Source of the DNA: Palsa-360 sp963710315
GTDB taxonomy: Bacteria > Acidobacteriota > Terriglobia > Acidiferrales > UBA7541
Length of the DNA stretch: 64,000 nucleotides
Assembly: GCA_963710315.1 (NCBI GenBank)
Contig: CAVPZW010000007.1
Coordinates: forward strand, 62,001-126,000
Direction of reading: 5' to 3'
In this document: piece by piece, positions 61,827 to 64,000 of the stretch
Position numbering within the stretch: position 1 is the first letter of the stretch
Layout of the letters: each line of letters starts with the position of its first letter
The notes under the pieces: model-generated
What the model was told of the DNA's origin: nothing
Databases searched by the model: none
Seen by the model: the letters and a program-made list of their open reading frames with translations, nothing else
Translations under genes and position numbers: made by a program

Positions 61827-63370
61827 CTACTCCCACTCAATGGTGCTCGGCGGTTTCGAGCTGATGTCGTACACCACGCGATTGATTCCGCTCACTTCGT
61901 TCACAATTCGTGTCGAAATCCGCTCCAGAACCTCCGCAGGCAGGCGCGTCCAGTCCGCCGTCATGGCATCCTCCGAGTCCACCACCCGCACGGCCACCGT
62001 GAACCCGTAGCTGCGTTCATCGCCCATCACTCCCACGCTGCGTACCGGGAGCAGCACGGCAAAAGCCTGCCACACTTTCTCATACAGCCCGGCGCGGCGA
62101 ATTTCCTCTATAACGATGGCATCCGCATCGCGCAACGGCGCCAGACGCTCTTCGGTCACCTCTCCGAGGAGGCGCACGGCAAGCCCCGGCCCGGGAAACG
62201 GGTGCTTGGTCAGCATCTCTTCCGGCAAACCCAGTTCGCGGCCAATGCTGCCGGACTTCGTCCTTGAACAGCTCGCGCAGCGGCTCGATCAGCGCAAAGG
62301 GCAGATCCTCGGGAAGCCCTCCCACGTTATGATGCGTCTTGATGGTCTGCGAGGGGCCTCGAACGGCCACCGATTCGATCACGTCAGGATAGAGCGTCCC
62401 CTGCACCAGAAAGCGGCCCGTCGGGCCCGAGCATGGCGAGCCTGGTCGGCGAAGACGCGAATGAATTCCGCGCCGATGCGCTTGCGCTTGGTTTCAGGAT
62501 CGGTGACGCCGGCGAGGCGGTCCAAAAAGCGGGCGGAAGCATCCACGCCGATGACACGCAGGCCGACGCGCTCTCGAGCAATTCGATGGTTTCGCGGAAT
62601 TCGTTTTTCCGAAGCAGGCCGTTATCCACGAAAATGTTGGTCAGGCGGTCGCCAATGGCGCGGTGAACCAGCGCCGCAGCGACGGCCGAATCCACACCTC
62701 CACTGAGGGCGCAGATGGCGCTCTGGTCGCCGACTTGCTTGCGGATGGATTCAACGGTTTCGGTAATGAAGGAGGCCCCGCTCCAGTAGGGCAGCGCGCC
62801 GCAGACATGGAAGACGAAATTGCGAAGTATGTCGGTTCCGCGCTCGGTGTGGCGCACTTCGGGATGGAATTGCACAGCGAAAATGTGGCGCCGGGATCTT
62901 CCGCGGCGGAGACGGCGTTGCCGGTTTCGCCGGTCACATGAAAACCGGCCGGCAGCGACAGACGTGGTCGCCGTGGCTGTTCCAGATTCGAAGGTTTGCG
63001 GCAGCCCCGCGAACAGCGCGTGAACCGTCTTTCACAAGCAACTCGGCGCGCCCATATTCCCGGCGCTCGGCGCGCTCGACTCGCCCGCCCAGGTTGTGCG
63101 TCATCCACTGCAGCCCATAGCAGATGCCTAGGACCGGCAATCCCATGGACAGAATGGCCGGTGTCGCAGGGCGGCGCGCCCGGCGTCATACACGGAATTT
63201 GGCCCGCCGGAGAGAACGATTCCCACTGGCTCGAATTTGCGGATCTGCTCGATCTTCGCAGTGCACGGAAGGATCGCGCTGAATACTTGCTGCTCGCGGA
63301 TCCGCCGGGCAATGAACTGTGTGTATTGCCCGCCAAAATCCAGTACCACAATGCCGCCGCGTTCGCTCAT
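61827..63370 (-). CDS. guaA: GMP synthase (glutamine-hydrolysing), several frameshifts
   Basis: GuaA converts XMP to GMP. Read in order on the minus strand, the pieces are IVVLDFGGQYTQFIARRIRE with GIVLSGGPNSVYD (start ATG 63370), then LGICYGLQWMTHNLGG with the amidotransferase cysteine, then MQFHPEVRHTERGTDILRNF, the ATP-pyrophosphatase loop ICALSGGVDSAVAAALVHRA, then YPDVIESVAVRGPSQTIKTH and the C-terminal dimerisation part ending DISSKPPSTIEWE. Joining them needs about five to seven single-base corrections (near 63175, 62930, 62570, 62430 and 62240). The gene is usually required without salvage, so assembly error is the likely reason. Confidence 0.88.
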
Positions 63371-63464
63371 TCGCTCCTCATTGGGCCGAAATTTCTCTTC
63401 CGACTTTTTCCAGTGCCGCTATTTCCCTCAATCCGCGGCAGCGTTCAGCTCATTCATCTTCTTT

Positions 63465-63500
63465 ACTTGAGATTTGAAATTTGAAATTTCAAATTTGAAA
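63465..63500. repeat. AAATTTGAAATTT repeat downstream of the dehydrogenase
   Basis: GAGATTTGAAATTTGAAATT, then TCAAATTTGAAATC lies between the hydroxyacid dehydrogenase 3' end and guaA, mirroring the repeat at 61740-61820. Confidence 0.6.
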
Positions 63501-63505
63501 TCGCT

Positions 63506-64000
63506 TCATGCCACACGGTGCACGGGCTGCCCCGAGCGAAAGGCCTCCAGATTGGCCAGCGTCACTTCCAATATACGCACCAGCGCCTCACGGCTATTGA
63601 ACGCGTTATGCGGCGTGAACACTACATCCTCGCGCGCCAGCAGTACGCGATTGCGCACCGCCGTGCGCAGCTTCTCCACATCCAGCGGCATCTGCAGCAA
63701 TTGCTTTTCTTCCTTGATCAATTCCTCGCCCTCCAGCACATCCAGCCCCGCGCCGCCCACTTTGCCGCTCTCCAGCGCCTCCACCAGTGCGTCCGTGTCG
63801 ATCAGCCCGCCGCGCGCCGTATTCACGATCATCACGCCAGTCTTCATTGTAGCGAATTGTTCGCGCCCAAGCAGGTGGTGCGTCTTTTCGGTCAGCGGCG
63901 AGTGCAGCGTCACGATATCGCTCTCGGCCAGCAGGCGGTCCATGGCCGCATATTCGAATCCCAGCAGGTCGGCCAGAAAGGGATCGCGGCGAACATCATA
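63506..64000 (-). CDS. D-2-hydroxyacid dehydrogenase, C-terminal part
   Basis: The last 164 residues of a NAD-dependent D-2-hydroxyacid dehydrogenase (lactate, phosphoglycerate or related). The frame stays open to the window edge, where it reads YDVRRDPFLADLLGFEYAAM. Landmarks are SDIVTLHSPLTEKTHHLLGR, MKTGVMIVNTARGGLIDTDA with the conserved arginine, GGAGLDVLEGEELIKEEKQL with the catalytic glutamate region, and VVFTPHNAFNSREALVRIL with the catalytic histidine. The loop ELIKEEKQLLQMP between them resembles the D-lactate dehydrogenase branch. N-terminal part lies outside the window. Confidence 0.88.
   Translation of the reverse strand, partial: YDVRRDPFLADLLGFEYAAMDRLLAESDIVTLHSPLTEKTHHLLGREQFATMKTGVMIVNTARGGLIDTDALVEALESGKVGGAGLDVLEGEELIKEEKQLLQMPLDVEKLRTAVRNRVLLAREDVVFTPHNAFNSREALVRILEVTLANLEAFRSGQPVHRVA

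Noticed and set aside
1..64000. Insertion sequences, prophage or plasmid genes
   Set aside because: No transposase, integrase, replication or capsid gene was recognised; parA/parB look chromosomal.

Overview
The window looks like a chromosomal segment of a soil-type Acidobacteriota (class Terriglobia-like). This is an inference. It rests on the GC-rich coding sequence, a Gram-negative envelope gene set (Tol-Pal, beta-barrel protein, MacAB), a response regulator ending in a DUF4388-like domain, a TrpB2-type tryptophan synthase, and many short palindromic intergenic repeats. No rRNA, tRNA, CRISPR array, insertion sequence or phage gene was recognised.

Layout. (1) 1-8119, plus strand: the end of a complex I operon, nuoG'-H-J-K-L-M-N. 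There is no nuoI between nuoH and nuoJ; a 21-codon ORF coupled at both ends sits in that place. (2) 20409-8268, minus strand, convergent with the first: a second complex I set, nuoA-C-D-H-J-K-L-M-N, running straight into atpZ-like, atpI-like, atpB and atpE (the F0 sector of ATP synthase). This set has no nuoB, E, F, G or I. (3) 20630-21961: an exported beta-barrel protein and a small membrane protein. (4) 28264-22065, minus strand: a housekeeping and molybdenum-cofactor run, purA-moeA-moaC-response regulator-mogA/moaB-like-proC-osmC. (5) 28611-30500: a degenerate GGDEF protein, a PilZ-like protein and an HD-GYP remnant. (6) 30535-35753: exported NTF2-like, cupin_5 and Tat-type metallo-beta-lactamase proteins, an AT-richer Fic gene and a small unknown. 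(7) 35983-37609: parB/parA, next to a nested palindrome of about 190 bp. (8) 38179-45101: HAD phosphatase, a XamI-like restriction-modification pair, an MFS transporter and a B12-binding radical SAM protein. (9) 45272-48847: trpB2, bifunctional nuclease, miaB. (10) 49266-54876: the Tol-Pal operon tolQ-R-A-B-pal-cpoB, then ssb. (11) 61092-55714, minus strand: ECF sigma, anti-sigma, Spy/CpxP-like protein, MacA-like adaptor, ABC ATPase and MacB-like permease, which reads as one envelope-stress and efflux module. (12) 61172-64000: an XRE regulator, guaA and a partial D-2-hydroxyacid dehydrogenase.

Sequence quality matters for interpretation. Single-base frameshifts are concentrated in the second nuo set (about 13.0-19.8 kb), the restriction-modification pair (39.0-41.6 kb), the radical SAM gene, the tolB signal region and guaA (61.8-63.4 kb). 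guaA is normally needed for GMP synthesis and every fragment is well conserved, so uncorrected indels in the assembly are the most likely cause, although real decay cannot be excluded. Frameshifted loci are annotated as whole genes with the breaks described.

Intergenic DNA is dominated by two repeat families: (a) REP-like hairpins with cores such as GGCTTCAGCCTG between GTAG...CTAC ends, and (b) purine-rich ACACAGAG/GAGAAAAGAGG arms, often in inverted pairs.
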